The notes: generated by a model from the sequence alone, not told the origin. 64,000 nucleotides of DNA from Janibacter limosus NBRC 16128 (GCF_001570985.1 NZ_BCSS01000004.1:1-64000); one strand, 5' to 3'; shown: positions 21,207 through 31,068, counted from the stretch's first letter. Numbers and translations are program-made.

Positions 21207-22157
21207 ATGTGCCGAGTTCTTGCCTACATCGGTCCGGAGATCTCGTTGGAGAACCTCCTGCTCAAGCCGGGGAACAGCCTGATCAACCAGGCCCTCGATC
21301 CTGAGCGTCACCCAGAGCTGCAGCTGGCGGGGTGGGGGTTCGGCGCGTGGAGCGAGCACCTGCTCAAGCCGGAGGAGCCCTTCATCTACCGCCGGCCGAT
21401 GGCCGCCTTCTACGACGACAACGCCACTCGCATGCTCCCCAGCCTCCAGGCCAGCACCATGCTGGCGCACGTGCGAGCCGCCGCCTACGACGCCAAGGTC
21501 GTCATGGCCGACGAGAACTGCCACCCCTTCTGTTTCGAGGGGACTCCCTGGATCGTGGCGCAGAACGGCTACCTGCCAGGCTGGCAGGTCCTGCAGCGGG
21601 AGCTGTTGCAGCACTGCAAGGACGAGTACCTGACGCAGATGCTCGGCACGACCGACACGGAGTTCATCTACGCACTCCTGCTGTCCCTGCTCGAGGGTGA
21701 CAGTGACGACGACGTCCAGCGTGCGGTCGAGGAGCTGCTGCGGCTCATCGCCAAGGCGATGAAGGATCTTGACCTACCGGGACTGACCAAGCTGAAGATG
21801 GCCTTGGTCTCGCAGGACCGGGTCGTCGGGATCAACTGGGGGCTCGGGCACCAGGGCGAGGTCGACCCGGCAGGGGACTGGCAGGAGCTGCGCACGGCCG
21901 GCCCGGGCACCGATGACTTCTCGCTCTCCATGCTCCTGGAGCCGATGTACCTGTTGTTGGGCCGCAACTTCCAGCACGACGAGGCGAACTACGGCTTCGA
22001 GGAGTGCACCGAGGAGGATGCCACGGCGGCCATCTTCGCGTCCGAGCCGCTCAGCGAGGAGGGCGACGGCTGGGTGCCCTTGGAGTACGGGTCGATCATG
22101 TTCCTCGCGAAGGACGGCGAGCGCATCACCAGGACCGTCAGGGAGCTCCAGCTCTAG
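21207..22157 (+). CDS. Class II glutamine amidotransferase domain protein
   Basis: The start MC-R-V-L-A-Y exposes Cys2 as the N-terminal nucleophile of a class II (Ntn) glutamine amidotransferase, as in YafJ, EgtC and DUG3. Supporting motifs are A-H-V-R-A-A and C-H-P-F near 88-107 and Q-N-G near 116. At 316 aa it is longer than YafJ or EgtC, with an added C-terminal segment. GAGGGAGA precedes the ATG. No egt genes are nearby, so ergothioneine synthesis is not indicated. Its stop overlaps that of zur on the other strand. Confidence 0.8.
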   Translation: MCRVLAYIGPEISLENLLLKPGNSLINQALDPERHPELQLAGWGFGAWSEHLLKPEEPFIYRRPMAAFYDDNATRMLPSLQASTMLAHVRAAAYDAKVVMADENCHPFCFEGTPWIVAQNGYLPGWQVLQRELLQHCKDEYLTQMLGTTDTEFIYALLLSLLEGDSDDDVQRAVEELLRLIAKAMKDLDLPGLTKLKMALVSQDRVVGINWGLGHQGEVDPAGDWQELRTAGPGTDDFSLSMLLEPMYLLLGRNFQHDEANYGFEECTEEDATAAIFASEPLSEEGDGWVPLEYGSIMFLAKDGERITRTVRELQL

Positions 22158-22561
22158 GACGGCGGCCGGGAGGCACAGCCCGCGCACCGACCGAAGAGCT
22201 CGAGGGTGTGCGCGACATCGGTGAAGCCGTGCTCGGCGCTGACCCGCTCGGCCCAGCGCTCGACCGCCGGACCCTCGATCTCCTCGGTGCGTCCGCAGTC
22301 ACGGCACACGAGGTGGTGGTGGTGCCCGGTGCTGCACCGGCGGTAGACCTGCTCGCCGTCGTCGGTGCGCAGGGCGTCCAGAGCGTCCTCGTCGACCATC
22401 GCCTGCAGGGTCCGGTAGACCGTCGCCAAGCCGATCTTGTCGCCGCCGGAGGCCAGGCTGGCGTGGATCTCCTGGGCCGAGCGGAACTCGTCGTAGCGGT
22501 CGACATCGGCCTCGATCGCGGTGCGCTGCCGCGTGGGCCGACGGGTGGGGGTGTTGGTCAT
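22154..22561 (-). CDS. zur: Zinc-uptake regulator Zur (Fur family)
   Basis: Zn-dependent repressor of the Fur family, 135 aa. It has a winged-helix N-terminus with T-R-Q-R and the recognition-helix segment I-G-L-A-T-V-Y-R-T-L, then the H-H-H-H-L-V-C-R-D-C-G metal motif (about 85-95) and a second Cys pair (C-A-G-C) near the C-terminus. It is the last gene of the znuA-znuC-znuB-zur operon, overlapping znuB by 4 nt. Two Zur-box-like palindromes precede znuA, so it probably represses its own operon. Confidence 0.92.
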   Translation of the reverse strand: MTNTPTRRPTRQRTAIEADVDRYDEFRSAQEIHASLASGGDKIGLATVYRTLQAMVDEDALDALRTDDGEQVYRRCSTGHHHHLVCRDCGRTEEIEGPAVERWAERVSAEHGFTDVAHTLELFGRCAGCASRPPS

Positions 22562-23565
22562 CGGTGGCTCCCCTCGAGCTCGGTGTCGGTGTCGGTGTGG
22601 TCAGGGTCGTGCTCGTCCCAGTGGTCCCCGTGGCGGGCGTGGCGGTGACCGTCATGGAGGAAGTCGACGTGGTCACCGTGCAGGACCACCTCGTGCCCGC
22701 AGTCCTCCCAGTGCACGTGCTCGTGGACCTCTGCGGTGCGGTGGCGGCCCCGCCGCACCGCCGCCCCTGCGGTGACGAGCGTGGCGGAGAGGACGAAGAC
22801 GGCGATGGCCAGCAGCACGATCGTCGCGCCGGACGGGGTGTCGGCGTAAAAGCTCGTGACGACTCCTCCGACGCTGGTCAGGGTGCCGACGAGCACCGCC
22901 CACAGCAGGCTCCCGCGGAAGGACCGGCCGAGGTACTGGCCGGTGGCATTGGGCAAGATCATCAGCGCGCTGATGAGCAGCAGACCGATGACCCGCATCG
23001 AGATGACGACCGTGACGCCGGTGAGCACGGCGAGCAGGATGTTGGTCGCGAGCACGGGCAGGCCCGAGGCGCGGGCGTACTCCTCGTCCTGGGCGACGGC
23101 GAAGAGGCGATCGCGCAGCACGAGGACGGTGACCAGGACGACGGCCGCGAGGACCGCGAACTGGACGAGGTCGCCGCGCGAGACCGTGGTGAGCGCGCCG
23201 AAGAGGTAGCCCTGCAGGTTGGTCGCCGACCCGGAGGGGGCCTTGGCGATGATCACGACGCCCGCGGCCAGGCCGCCGTAGAACATCACGGCGAGGGCGA
23301 GGTCGCCCCCGGTCCGCCCGAGGTGGCGCAGCAGCTCGATGGCGACGGCTGCGAGCACGACGACGACGAGGGCGGTCAGGACCGGGCTCGTGCTCGTCAG
23401 CAGGCCGATGCCGACACCGGCGAGCGCCACGTGCCCCATGCCGTCGCCGATGAGGGACATGCCGCGCTGGACGAGGAAGACGCCGACGAGGGGAGCCGAT
23501 GCGCCGACGAGCAGTGCCGCGAGGAGGGCATTGCGCATGAACTCCAGGCTGAGGATGTCGATCAC
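22558..23565 (-). CDS. znuB: Zinc/manganese ABC transporter permease ZnuB with His-rich tail
   Basis: Membrane subunit of the zinc importer, ABC-3 family. The 335-aa protein has about eight membrane segments, with the early P-L-V-G-V-F-L-V-Q-R-G-M-S-L-I-G-D motif near 24-40. After the last helix it carries a tail of about 55 residues with 14 histidines, which is not general in the family and could bind zinc at the membrane face. It overlaps znuC upstream and zur downstream by 4 nt each. Confidence 0.93.
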   Translation of the reverse strand: MIDILSLEFMRNALLAALLVGASAPLVGVFLVQRGMSLIGDGMGHVALAGVGIGLLTSTSPVLTALVVVVLAAVAIELLRHLGRTGGDLALAVMFYGGLAAGVVIIAKAPSGSATNLQGYLFGALTTVSRGDLVQFAVLAAVVLVTVLVLRDRLFAVAQDEEYARASGLPVLATNILLAVLTGVTVVISMRVIGLLLISALMILPNATGQYLGRSFRGSLLWAVLVGTLTSVGGVVTSFYADTPSGATIVLLAIAVFVLSATLVTAGAAVRRGRHRTAEVHEHVHWEDCGHEVVLHGDHVDFLHDGHRHARHGDHWDEHDPDHTDTDTELEGSHR

Positions 23566-24356
23566 CGGAGTCCTCCCTTCGGCGTGAGGATCGTGGTCGG
23601 GACGGGCGAAGGGGGCGGGTCCTCCTCGTCGTCGTGGTGGGCGTGGGCATCGTCGCCGGGGGCGAGATGGGTTGGCGGTCCGTCATGGCTGATGCTGCCG
23701 GCGCGCACGACGATCGCCCGCGTGACGATCTCGGCCAGGGCGTCGAGCTCGTGCGTGACGACGACCAGGGTCGCGCCACGCTCGACGAGCCGGCGCATGA
23801 CCGCGACGAGCACCTGCTGGTGACCACGGTCGACACCGGCGGTCGGCTCGTCCATGAGGAAGACATCGGGCCGGCTGGCCAGGGCGCGGGCGATGAGGAC
23901 ACGGCGCTGCTGCCCGCCGGACAGGGTCGCGACATCGTGTGACGACAGGTCGCCCAGCCCGACGACCGCGAGGGACTCCTGCACGAGCGCCCGGTCGGTG
24001 GCGGAGCGGACGCGCCACGGGGCCCACCACGGCGTGCGCACGGTGCGTCCCATCGTGACGATCTCGGCGGCGGTGGCGCGTACGGCCGAGGCGAGGGTGT
24101 GCCGTTGGGGGACATAGCCGATCCCGGTGCGTGCCTCTGCGCTGCCCACGTCATGCCCGAGCACGCGGGCGCTCCCGGCGTGCCGCTCGGCCAGGCCCAG
24201 CAGGCCCTTGACGAGGGTGGACTTGCCAGCGCCGTTGGGGCCGAGCACGGCGATGACCTCACCGCGGTGGACGGTGAGGTCGAGGCCGTGCACGATGGTG
24301 CGGTCGCCGTAGCCGAAGGCCGCGCCGGTCAGCTCGATGACGGGTTGGTCGCTCAC
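23562..24356 (-). CDS. znuC: Zinc/manganese ABC transporter ATP-binding protein ZnuC
   Basis: ATPase of the zinc importer: Walker A G-P-N-G-A-G-K-S-T, signature L-S-G-G-Q-Q-R-R-V-L, Walker B V-F-L-M-D-E-P and a terminal switch His are visible in 264 aa. The GTG at 24356 overlaps the znuA stop as GTGA and is chosen; an ATG two codons upstream (24362) is possible. Operon position znuA-znuC-znuB-zur fixes the role. Confidence 0.92.
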   Translation of the reverse strand: MSDQPVIELTGAAFGYGDRTIVHGLDLTVHRGEVIAVLGPNGAGKSTLVKGLLGLAERHAGSARVLGHDVGSAEARTGIGYVPQRHTLASAVRATAAEIVTMGRTVRTPWWAPWRVRSATDRALVQESLAVVGLGDLSSHDVATLSGGQQRRVLIARALASRPDVFLMDEPTAGVDRGHQQVLVAVMRRLVERGATLVVVTHELDALAEIVTRAIVVRAGSISHDGPPTHLAPGDDAHAHHDDEEDPPPSPVPTTILTPKGGLR

Positions 24357-25288
24357 GCGCATCCCTGTCCGGTGCGCACGGTCGCCAGGTTGCTGCGCAT
24401 GACCTCGAGATAGTCCGACCCGGCGGATGCGTCGGTCAGGCCCTCGATGGGATCGAGGACGGCGACCTTGGCCCCGCCGTCACGCGCTATGGTCTCGGCG
24501 ACGTCGGCGGGCACGAGCGTCTCGGCGTAGACGGTGGTGATCTTGTGCTCCTTGATGTGGGCGATCAGGTCCGCGAGTGCCGTCGGGCTCGGCTCGGCGC
24601 CGGGGGAGAGGCCGCTCACCGACTCCTGGTGGAAGCCGTATCGGTCGGCGAAGTAGCCGAAGGCGGTGTGCCCGGTGACCAGATCGGTGCTCGTGCAGTC
24701 GCGCAGGCCTGTCGTGAGGTCGCTGTCCAGGCTACCAAGGTCAGTCGTGAGTGCCTTGGCGTTGGACCGGTAGTCGCCAGCATTGCTCGGGTCGATCGTG
24801 GCGAGGTGGTCGGCGATGGCGTCGACGACATCGGCGTACCGCGTCGGGTCGAGCCAGAAGTGCGGGTCGACACTGCCGTGGTCGTGGCCCTCGTGGTCGC
24901 CCGCCTCGTCGCCGTGGTCGTGCTCGTCCTCGGCCGGCTCCAGGTCGAGACGGGCGAAGGGGGAGACGTCGAAGGCGGTGTCGTCGGCCTCCTTGGCAGC
25001 GTCATCGACGGAGGGCTGGAAGCCGCTGAGGTAGACGAGCGCGTCGGCCTTGGTGGTCTGGAGGACCTGCTTGGGGGTCAGTTCCAGATCATGCGGCTCG
25101 GCGCCCGGCTGAGTGAGGTTGCTGACGTCGACGTGGTCGCCGCCCACCTGCTGTGTCGCGTACTGGAGGGGGTAGAAGCTCGTCGCGATCGTCAGGCGTC
25201 CATCAGCGGCGCCCTCGTCGGCGGCGCCGCAGCCGGCGAGGGCGAGCGCGGCGGCCGAGGCGGCCAGGACGATGCGGGTGATCCTCAT
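24353..25288 (-). CDS. znuA: Zinc ABC transporter substrate-binding lipoprotein ZnuA
   Basis: Cluster 9 solute-binding protein that captures zinc outside the membrane. From the ATG at 25288 the 311-aa product has a lipoprotein signal ending in L-A-G-C and a His/Asp-rich loop (about 130-150, [15 protein letters not shown]) ahead of D-P-H-F-W-L-D-P, typical of zinc rather than manganese receptors. A GTG five codons upstream is possible, but the ATG lies 7 nt past a -10 hexamer, suggesting a leaderless transcript. First gene of the zur-regulated operon. Confidence 0.93.
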   Translation of the reverse strand: MRITRIVLAASAAALALAGCGAADEGAADGRLTIATSFYPLQYATQQVGGDHVDVSNLTQPGAEPHDLELTPKQVLQTTKADALVYLSGFQPSVDDAAKEADDTAFDVSPFARLDLEPAEDEHDHGDEAGDHEGHDHGSVDPHFWLDPTRYADVVDAIADHLATIDPSNAGDYRSNAKALTTDLGSLDSDLTTGLRDCTSTDLVTGHTAFGYFADRYGFHQESVSGLSPGAEPSPTALADLIAHIKEHKITTVYAETLVPADVAETIARDGGAKVAVLDPIEGLTDASAGSDYLEVMRSNLATVRTGQGCA

Positions 25289-25302
25289 GAGAACGATTCT
25301 CA
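25288..25302. promoter_or_regulatory. Zur box 1 (overlaps znuA start)
   Basis: TGAGAACGATTCTCA has perfectly complementary 6-nt arms around CGA and matches the T-G-A-n-A-A-n-n-n-T-T-n-T-C-A form of Zur sites. It covers the -10 region and the first base of the znuA start codon. Confidence 0.8.
25296..25301 (-). promoter_or_regulatory. -10 element of the znuA promoter
   Basis: On the minus strand GAGAAT ends 7 nt before the znuA ATG, and TTGACA lies at 25325-25320, 18 nt upstream: a good -35/-10 pair for a leaderless transcript, both elements covered by Zur boxes. Confidence 0.6.
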
Positions 25303-25309
25303 CGTCTGA

Positions 25310-25324
25310 TGAGAATCGTTGTCA
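25310..25324. promoter_or_regulatory. Zur box 2 (overlaps the -35 of znuA)
   Basis: TGAGAATCGTTGTCA matches the same palindrome with one arm mismatch. Its centre is 22 bp from that of box 1, about two helical turns, which would allow two dimers on one DNA face. Confidence 0.75.
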
Positions 25325-25331
25325 ACTCGAG

Positions 25332-25640
25332 TCAGCGCGGGAAGAGCCTGATCGCCGCCAGGCCCAGGACGAGCACGATCACGGCGGCGCGCATGAGCAC
25401 CTCGCTCGTCGTCAGGCGCGGCCAGCTGAGGGCCAGCATCCACAGCAGGAAGAGGACGACCAGCCCGAGCGGGATCGCCCCCCAAGGGCCGAGGAAGGCG
25501 CCGATGACGACGAGCAGGAAGACGGTGACGATCGGCACGAGCGGCGGCAGCTGCGCGATGAACCGGGTCAGCGGCAGGCTGGCGCGCTCGAAGGCATTGG
25601 TCGCGACGGGCTCGGGACGGGGCGTGGGGCTGCTGGGCAC
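25332..25640 (-). CDS. Small membrane protein, DUF6703-like
   Basis: From the GTG at 25640 the product is 102 aa: a proline-rich N-terminus, [11 protein letters not shown] near 17-27, then three hydrophobic segments with L-S-W-P-R-L between the second and third. This architecture fits the actinobacterial DUF6703 family of unknown function. It is divergent from glyS and lies upstream of znuA on the same strand, 43 bp away, though the zinc operon has its own promoter. Confidence 0.65.
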   Translation of the reverse strand: MPSSPTPRPEPVATNAFERASLPLTRFIAQLPPLVPIVTVFLLVVIGAFLGPWGAIPLGLVVLFLLWMLALSWPRLTTSEVLMRAAVIVLVLGLAAIRLFPR

Positions 25641-25687
25641 CCCATCAGGGTAAGCGGCCCGATGCGGCCGTCTGACGCCGTCCCGGA

Positions 25688-25693
25688 TAACCT
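25688..25693 (+). promoter_or_regulatory. -10 element for leaderless glyS
   Basis: TAACCT ends 7 nt before the glyS ATG at 25701; no ribosome site is present. Confidence 0.55.
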
Positions 25694-25700
25694 CTCCCAC

Positions 25701-27107
<1,407 letters not shown>

Positions 27108-27111
27108 CCCG

Positions 27112-27858
27112 GTGAGCGGGTCGGGCCAGCCGATCCGGCTGCTGCTCGTCCACGGCAGCCGCCTCAACGCGGCCGCGTGGATCCCGCTCGAGGAGATCCT
27201 CCTCGGACGCATCGTCTGCGATCACGTCGACCTGCCCGGCCACGGGTTCGCCAGCGATGAGGGCTTCACGATGGCGCGGGCGCTCGAGGTGGTCGGCGAC
27301 GCGGTCCAGGCGCTGCAGCCGGACCGGCACCGGGTGATCCTCGCCGGTCACAGTCTGGGCGGCTACGTCGCGATGGAGTGGGCCGCCGACCACCACGACG
27401 TCCTCGCCGGACTGGTGCTCATGGGCTCGACCGCCCAACCCTCCTCGCGGCTCGCGGGCGTCTACCGGGCCTTCGGCAGCGCCCTGCGCGCGGGGCTCGG
27501 GGACGAACGTCGAGCCTCCTCGCTGATGGAGACCGACGCCGCCTCGCTGCGCCGGATCATCGGAGCCCGCACGGCCGCCGCGGTGGTCGATCGGGGCCCG
27601 GGCCTGGCGGCCATCCCTGATGCGTGGGATGCCGTGATCGACGGCGTGGACCTGCGCTCGCTCACCCGGGTCGATGTCCCGATCCTGGCGATCAACGGCG
27701 AGTTCGACCAGTTCCGGGTGGGCGAAGGGAGGGCTCGTCGCCTGCGTCAGGACCTCGAGATCGTCCACGTGGCCGGGGCCACGCACTTCGCGCCGATGAC
27801 GCACCCGGCCCCGGTGGCCCGGGCCATCGCCGAGTTCGCCTCCGCGCTGCCCGCCTGA
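27112..27858 (+). CDS. Alpha/beta hydrolase
   Basis: Alpha/beta-hydrolase fold enzyme of unknown substrate, 248 aa. It has the oxyanion V-H-G strand near 15, nucleophile elbow G-H-S-L-G-G (about 79-84), acid in N-G-E-F-D-Q (about 196-201) and His in A-T-H-F-A-P near 224. The GTG at 27112 follows the glyS stop by 4 nt, so it is read from the glyS transcript. The acid/base order is normal; there is no signal peptide. Confidence 0.85.
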   Translation: MSGSGQPIRLLLVHGSRLNAAAWIPLEEILLGRIVCDHVDLPGHGFASDEGFTMARALEVVGDAVQALQPDRHRVILAGHSLGGYVAMEWAADHHDVLAGLVLMGSTAQPSSRLAGVYRAFGSALRAGLGDERRASSLMETDAASLRRIIGARTAAAVVDRGPGLAAIPDAWDAVIDGVDLRSLTRVDVPILAINGEFDQFRVGEGRARRLRQDLEIVHVAGATHFAPMTHPAPVARAIAEFASALPA

Positions 27859-27896
27859 CCGGTCAGCACGGGCGCTCCCTCCGCCCAGGCGCTGGC

Positions 27897-28589
27897 TCAG
27901 ACCAGGTGCTCGGCCAGCCACGTGGTCGTGCTCGCCCAGGCGTCCTGCGATGCCTGCGGGTGGTGGAAGGCCGGGCTCGGGTTGTCGAAGGCGTGGCCGG
28001 CGCCCTCGTGCCGCACGAAGGTCGTCTCGGGTCCAGCCGTGGCTGCCTCGACCGCAGCCACGCCCTGGGCCGGGATGAACTGGTCGGCGGTGCCCCAGTG
28101 GTGCAGCTGCGGCACCCGGACCCGGTCGGCGAGGTCGAGCAACGAGGGGATCTGCGAGCCGTAGTAGGCGACGAGGACGGCGGGTGGGTCACCGGCGTCG
28201 GTGAGGGCGGCCGCGGTCGCCCACGCCAGCCCGCCGCCGAAGCAGAAGCCCATGATCCCCGTGCCGCCGCGCACCTCGGGCCGCTCGCGCAGGGCGCGGG
28301 TCACGGCGACGGTGTCCGCGACCGTGGTCTCCCAGTCGAGCCGCGAGGAGGCGTCCATCGCCTCCTCGAGCCCGTCCATCCCCTCGCTGATGACCGGGCT
28401 GCCGAGGCGCCAGTACGACTCGGGCACGAGCACGACGTACCCGAGGTCGGCGAGCTCGCGAGCTCGGTCACGGATGTAGTCGGTGACCCCGAAGATCTCC
28501 TGGCACAGCACGAGGCCGGGCCCCTGCCCGCCGGGCGGCAGGAAGAGCTGGGTCGGGACGGCAGGCGCGGTGTCGGTCACGTCGCCCAC
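27897..28589 (-). CDS. Dienelactone hydrolase family protein
   Basis: Alpha/beta hydrolase of the dienelactone hydrolase type, 230 aa. The catalytic Cys sits in G-F-C-F-G-G (about 115-120), with Asp in G-T-A-D-Q-F-I and His in G-A-G-H-A-F near 205. The E-I-F-G-V and Y-x-x-Y-G-S-Q segments are family-like. The substrate is unknown; no aromatic-degradation genes are nearby. It lies 14 bp after the sulfurtransferase gene and is the last gene of a four-gene operon. Confidence 0.88.
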   Translation of the reverse strand: MGDVTDTAPAVPTQLFLPPGGQGPGLVLCQEIFGVTDYIRDRARELADLGYVVLVPESYWRLGSPVISEGMDGLEEAMDASSRLDWETTVADTVAVTRALRERPEVRGGTGIMGFCFGGGLAWATAAALTDAGDPPAVLVAYYGSQIPSLLDLADRVRVPQLHHWGTADQFIPAQGVAAVEAATAGPETTFVRHEGAGHAFDNPSPAFHHPQASQDAWASTTTWLAEHLV

Positions 28590-28603
28590 CCTAGGCAGGA
28601 GCG

Positions 28604-29428
28604 TCAGCTTCCGGTGGCGATCGGCCGCGAGGAGTCGGTGATCCAGGCGCTCCAGCTGCCGACATAGAGGTCGGCCTCGACGCCGGCCTCGTGCAGCGCC
28701 AGCGCGGTGTGGGCCGCCGTGATGCCGGAGCCGCAGTAGGTCCCGACGACGGTCACCTCGTCGATGCCCAGCTGCCCGAAGCGTGTCCGCAGCTCCTTGG
28801 CCGGGCGCATCCGCCCGTCCTCGGTCACGAGGTCGGACATCGGCACGTTGACCGCGCCGGGGATGTGGCCGGCGACGGGGTCGATCGGCTCGCTCTGCCC
28901 GCGGAAGCGCTCGGGGGAGCGGGCGTCGACGAGCACGCCGAGCTTGGCGGTGGCCGCGGCGTCATCGGCATCCAGTGCGACGAGCTCGTCGGGGTCGAGG
29001 ACGACATCGCCCGGCTCCGGCTCGACCGGCTCGGTGCTCACCTCGCCGCCGGCAGCCCGCCACGCAGCGAGCCCGCCGTCGAGCACGAGGACCTCCTCGA
29101 TGCCCGCCCAGCGCAGCACCCACCAGGCGCGAGCGGCCCCGAGGGAGGGCTGCTGGTCGTAGACGACGACCACGGAGTCGGTCTGGACTCCGGCCGCGCG
29201 CAGTCCGTCCTGCAGCGTCTCCACATCGGGAAGGGGGTGTCGCCCCCCTTCGCCCGCGGGTCCGGCGAGCACAGCGTCGAGGTCGACGAAGGGAGCGCCC
29301 GGCACGTGACCGGCGGCGTACAGACCGGGGCCCTCGCCGGTGAGCGTGTACTGCACGTCGAGGACGACGAGCTTGGGGTTGGTGACGATCTCGTCCTGCA
29401 GGTCGGTGGGGGTGATCAGGGCACTCAC
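28604..29428 (-). CDS. sseA: Sulfurtransferase, two rhodanese domains
   Basis: Thiosulfate or 3-mercaptopyruvate sulfurtransferase. From the GTG at 29428 the 274-aa product has an inactive N-terminal rhodanese domain (about 10-120) and a catalytic C-terminal one (about 150-270) with the persulfide Cys in the loop C-G-S-G-I-T-A. That loop is closer to the mercaptopyruvate type (C-G-S-G-V-T-A) than to classic rhodanese, so SseA is the better guess. It overlaps the CDF transporter by 4 nt (GTGA). Confidence 0.88.
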   Translation of the reverse strand: MSALITPTDLQDEIVTNPKLVVLDVQYTLTGEGPGLYAAGHVPGAPFVDLDAVLAGPAGEGGRHPLPDVETLQDGLRAAGVQTDSVVVVYDQQPSLGAARAWWVLRWAGIEEVLVLDGGLAAWRAAGGEVSTEPVEPEPGDVVLDPDELVALDADDAAATAKLGVLVDARSPERFRGQSEPIDPVAGHIPGAVNVPMSDLVTEDGRMRPAKELRTRFGQLGIDEVTVVGTYCGSGITAAHTALALHEAGVEADLYVGSWSAWITDSSRPIATGS

Positions 29429-30375
29429 GGGGTCTCCTCGTGGTCGTCGGTCAGGGGTCGGATCGGGACCTCGTAGTCGCCGAAGTCGTCGTATGAGCGC
29501 GGGTCCTCGCGCGGCTCGATGTGGGTGGTGATCTCCAGGTCCTCGAACTCCTGCTGCAGCGAGCGCTCGACGTCTTCGACGACGTCGTGCGCACGACGCA
29601 CGGACCATGAGCCGGGGACGAGGACGTGCATCTCGGCGAAGGACAGGTGCCCGGCCCCGCGGGTGCGCAGGCCGTGGAAGTCGATGTCGGCGGTGCGGCG
29701 CGCGTCGAGGGCGGCCGCGATCGCCGCGTTGACCTCCGGCTCGAGGGCCTCGTCCATGAGGCCGCGGCCGGACTCGCTGATGAGCTTCCAGCCGGTCCAG
29801 ATGATGTTGAGGCCGACGAGCATGGCGACGATCGGGTCGAGCCGGTCGATGCCGGTGACGACGACGAGGAGCACGCCGACGAGGACGCCCACGGAGGTCC
29901 ACACGTCGGTGAGCAGGTGGTGGCCGTCGGCGCGCAGGGTGATCGACCGGTGCCTGCGGCCGGCGCGCAGAAGGACGAAGGCCACGGCGCCGTTGATGAT
30001 CGAGGCCACGACCGAGATCGCCAGTCCGATGCCGGCCTGCTCGATCGGCTGGGGGTCCAGCAGCCGGGTGATCGACTGCCAGATGATGAAGCTCGCGGCG
30101 ACGAAGATCATGCCGCCCTCGACGGCGGCTGAGAAGAACTCCGCCTTGGAGTGGCCGTAGTGGTGGTTGTCGTCGGCCGCGCGGGCCGCGACGCGCAGCG
30201 CGATGAGCATGGCGACGGCAGCGACGAGGTTGACGATCGACTCGGCGGCGTCGGCGAGCAGCCCGACGGAGTCGGTGACGTACCAGGCGCCGGTCTTCAG
30301 CGCGATGGTCGCCAGGGCAGCGGCGATCGAGAGCCAGGCAAATTTTTCGAGGGTGGTCCGGGAGGAGTCGCTCAT
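29425..30375 (-). CDS. Cation diffusion facilitator (CDF) metal efflux protein
   Basis: Proton-coupled efflux of divalent metal (Zn2+, Fe2+, Co2+ or Mn2+). From the ATG at 30375 the 316-aa protein has six membrane segments with metal-site residues in L-A-D-A-A-E-S (about 38-44) and H-Y-G-H-S-K-A-E near 72-79, then a cytosolic ferredoxin-like dimer domain (about 215-300) with H-x-L-R-T-R and H-V-L-V-P. It overlaps genes on both sides (ATGA, GTGA). The zinc importer lies only 5 kb away, but no Zur box is visible here. Confidence 0.9.
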   Translation of the reverse strand: MSDSSRTTLEKFAWLSIAAALATIALKTGAWYVTDSVGLLADAAESIVNLVAAVAMLIALRVAARAADDNHHYGHSKAEFFSAAVEGGMIFVAASFIIWQSITRLLDPQPIEQAGIGLAISVVASIINGAVAFVLLRAGRRHRSITLRADGHHLLTDVWTSVGVLVGVLLVVVTGIDRLDPIVAMLVGLNIIWTGWKLISESGRGLMDEALEPEVNAAIAAALDARRTADIDFHGLRTRGAGHLSFAEMHVLVPGSWSVRRAHDVVEDVERSLQQEFEDLEITTHIEPREDPRSYDDFGDYEVPIRPLTDDHEETP

Positions 30376-31019
30376 GTGGTCAGCACGACCATCACCACGA
30401 CGACGATCGCGGGCACGAGGATCAGCGCGAGCACCGCCCACCCGAGCGGCCGCCCGAGGTTGATCGTGGTCCCCATCCCCAGGCGCTTGCTGACGAGGAC
30501 ATCCGGGTCGTCCGGGTTGACGTAGACGAGGCCGCCGAGCCGCCAGTGCTCCCGGTCCGGGTCGCCCTCGAGGTCCCGACGGCTCATCCTGACCGAGACC
30601 ATCACGCACCACACCGTCGCGGCGAGGGTGACGACGAGGAAGGCCCACAGGACCCACGGAGCGGGCACTGCATCGTCGACGAGGTACCCGCTCAGGCACA
30701 TCAGGCTCACCCCGCCACCGATGGCACAGCCGAGGGCCGCGATCGGGGCACGCATGCCGGCGCCCTTGCCGGGGATGGCGAGGGCCAGCACGAAGAGGAC
30801 CACAGCGGACAGCTGCCCGATGACGAGCGGCCCGAGGACCGTGCCCCAGGACTTGGTCCCGAAGGCATCGGGTTCACCGGAGAAGCCGAAGTGCGTCGGG
30901 TAGCGCTCGGGCAGCGCGTCGTAGCGCAGTCCACCGGTGACGATCGCTGCGACGCTGAGCGCGAGGCACAGCAGTGCCCACAGCAGGACGGGGCGCGCGC
31001 GAGGAGATGGTGAGTCCAC
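30372..31019 (-). CDS. DUF1648/DUF5808 domain membrane protein
   Basis: From the GTG at 31019 the product is 215 aa with five hydrophobic segments. An N-terminal DUF1648-like part contains L-P-E-R-Y-P-T-H-F-G-F-S-G-E-P-D (about 38-53), and a C-terminal DUF5808-like part has Y-V-N-P-D-D-P-D-V-L-V-S-K-R (about 167-180). These modules occur in membrane proteins of unknown function, some near GntR-type regulators. First gene of the four-gene operon, divergent from dus. Confidence 0.75.
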   Translation of the reverse strand: MDSPSPRARPVLLWALLCLALSVAAIVTGGLRYDALPERYPTHFGFSGEPDAFGTKSWGTVLGPLVIGQLSAVVLFVLALAIPGKGAGMRAPIAALGCAIGGGVSLMCLSGYLVDDAVPAPWVLWAFLVVTLAATVWCVMVSVRMSRRDLEGDPDREHWRLGGLVYVNPDDPDVLVSKRLGMGTTINLGRPLGWAVLALILVPAIVVVVMVVLTT

Positions 31020-31026
31020 GTGTGCG

Positions 31027-31032
31027 ATTGTC
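31027..31032 (-). promoter_or_regulatory. -10 element for the leaderless DUF5808-CDF-sse operon
   Basis: On the minus strand GACAAT ends 7 nt before the GTG at 31019; no ribosome site lies between. Confidence 0.5.
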
Positions 31033-31068
31033 CCTGCTCCCGCTCGCGGTGCGACACTGGGAGGCGCG

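Noticed and set aside
22564-23823. Plus-strand frame rich in Asp, Glu and His opposite znuB
   Set aside because: Antisense of the His/Asp codons of znuB and znuC; no independent evidence.
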